From assembly GCA_020741375.1 (NCBI GenBank), contig DYZF01000260.1:1-7012 (forward strand): a stretch of 7,012 bases of DNA, read 5' to 3'. Origin of the DNA: Tessaracoccus flavescens. Lineage in GTDB: Bacteria > Actinomycetota > Actinomycetes > Propionibacteriales > Propionibacteriaceae. The notes under the pieces were generated by a model. The model was not told where the DNA came from and did not search any database. It saw nothing but the letters and a program-made list of their open reading frames with translations. Positions 6,841 to 7,012 of this stretch are shown one piece after another (position 1 is the first letter of the stretch; each line of letters opens with the position of its first letter). The position numbers were made by a program, and so were the translations under genes.

Positions 6841-7012
6841 GCCTCTGGCTGTGGATCCTCGCCGCCTGCGCCATCGCCTTCATCACCAAGTTCGTGGGCT
6901 ATCTCTTGCCGGAGCGCTGGCTGGAGAACCCGTGGGTGACGACGCTCTCGCATGGCGTCACCGTCGGCCTCCTTGCGGCGCTGGTGGCGATGAACACAGT
7001 GGTTTCCGGGCA
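6837..7012 (+). CDS. azlD: AzlD family small subunit of amino-acid exporter (3' end outside window)
   Basis: This reading frame runs from ATG at 6837 to the window edge, giving 58 complete codons of a protein that is normally about 100 residues. It begins [19 protein letters not shown], a hydrophobic helix, followed by a GYLLPERWLENPWV segment and the start of a second helix (VTVGLLAALVAMNTVV). The pattern of a helix, a Pro-Glu-Arg-Trp-Leu loop and a second helix is characteristic of AzlD, the small partner required with AzlC for export. It overlaps azlC by four bases and has a perfect ribosome-binding site, so it is translationally coupled. The truncation is due only to the window boundary. 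Confidence 0.87.
   Translation, partial: MSLWLWILAACAIAFITKFVGYLLPERWLENPWVTTLSHGVTVGLLAALVAMNTVVSG

Overview
The window comes from a high-GC Gram-positive bacterium, most likely an actinobacterium. Third codon positions are strongly G/C. The two-component pair closely resembles MprA/MprB of mycobacteria and relatives, GTG and TTG starts are used, and the secreted enzyme carries a cell-wall-sorting LPXTG-like motif. A family such as Propionibacteriaceae is possible, but I cannot fix the genus from sequence alone. I see no mobile element, CRISPR array, tRNA or rRNA.

Left part (1-2334): about 240 bases without a confident gene lead into a complete secreted metallophosphatase/5'-nucleotidase (244-2283, +). 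Its signal peptide, metal ligands and nucleotide-binding domain are all readable. The protein stops exactly at LPSTGN, with none of the hydrophobic and basic tail that sortase substrates normally have. A near-perfect 18-bp hairpin follows 10 bases after the stop. It should terminate transcription from both sides, because the next gene converges on it.

Middle part (2377-3935, - strand): a low-molecular-weight protein tyrosine phosphatase is followed by a full-length ornithine carbamoyltransferase of the longer 'ArgI/ArcB' type. They are 101 bases apart in the same direction, so they may be co-transcribed or separately promoted. No other arginine-pathway gene is in view.

Right part (3936-7012, +): a 120-base divergent intergenic region precedes a tight four-gene cluster. 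It encodes an MprA-like response regulator, an MprB-like sensor kinase, an AzlC-type amino-acid exporter subunit and the start of its small AzlD partner, which is cut by the window edge. The genes overlap by 4, 13 and 4 bases, and Shine-Dalgarno sequences sit inside the upstream reading frames, so they are very probably one transcript with coupled translation. The simplest inference is that an envelope-sensing two-component system is made together with a branched-chain amino-acid exporter and may control it.

Most of the window is ordinary core-type gene content. The points most worth following are the truncated sorting signal on the nucleotidase and the mprAB-azlCD coupling.
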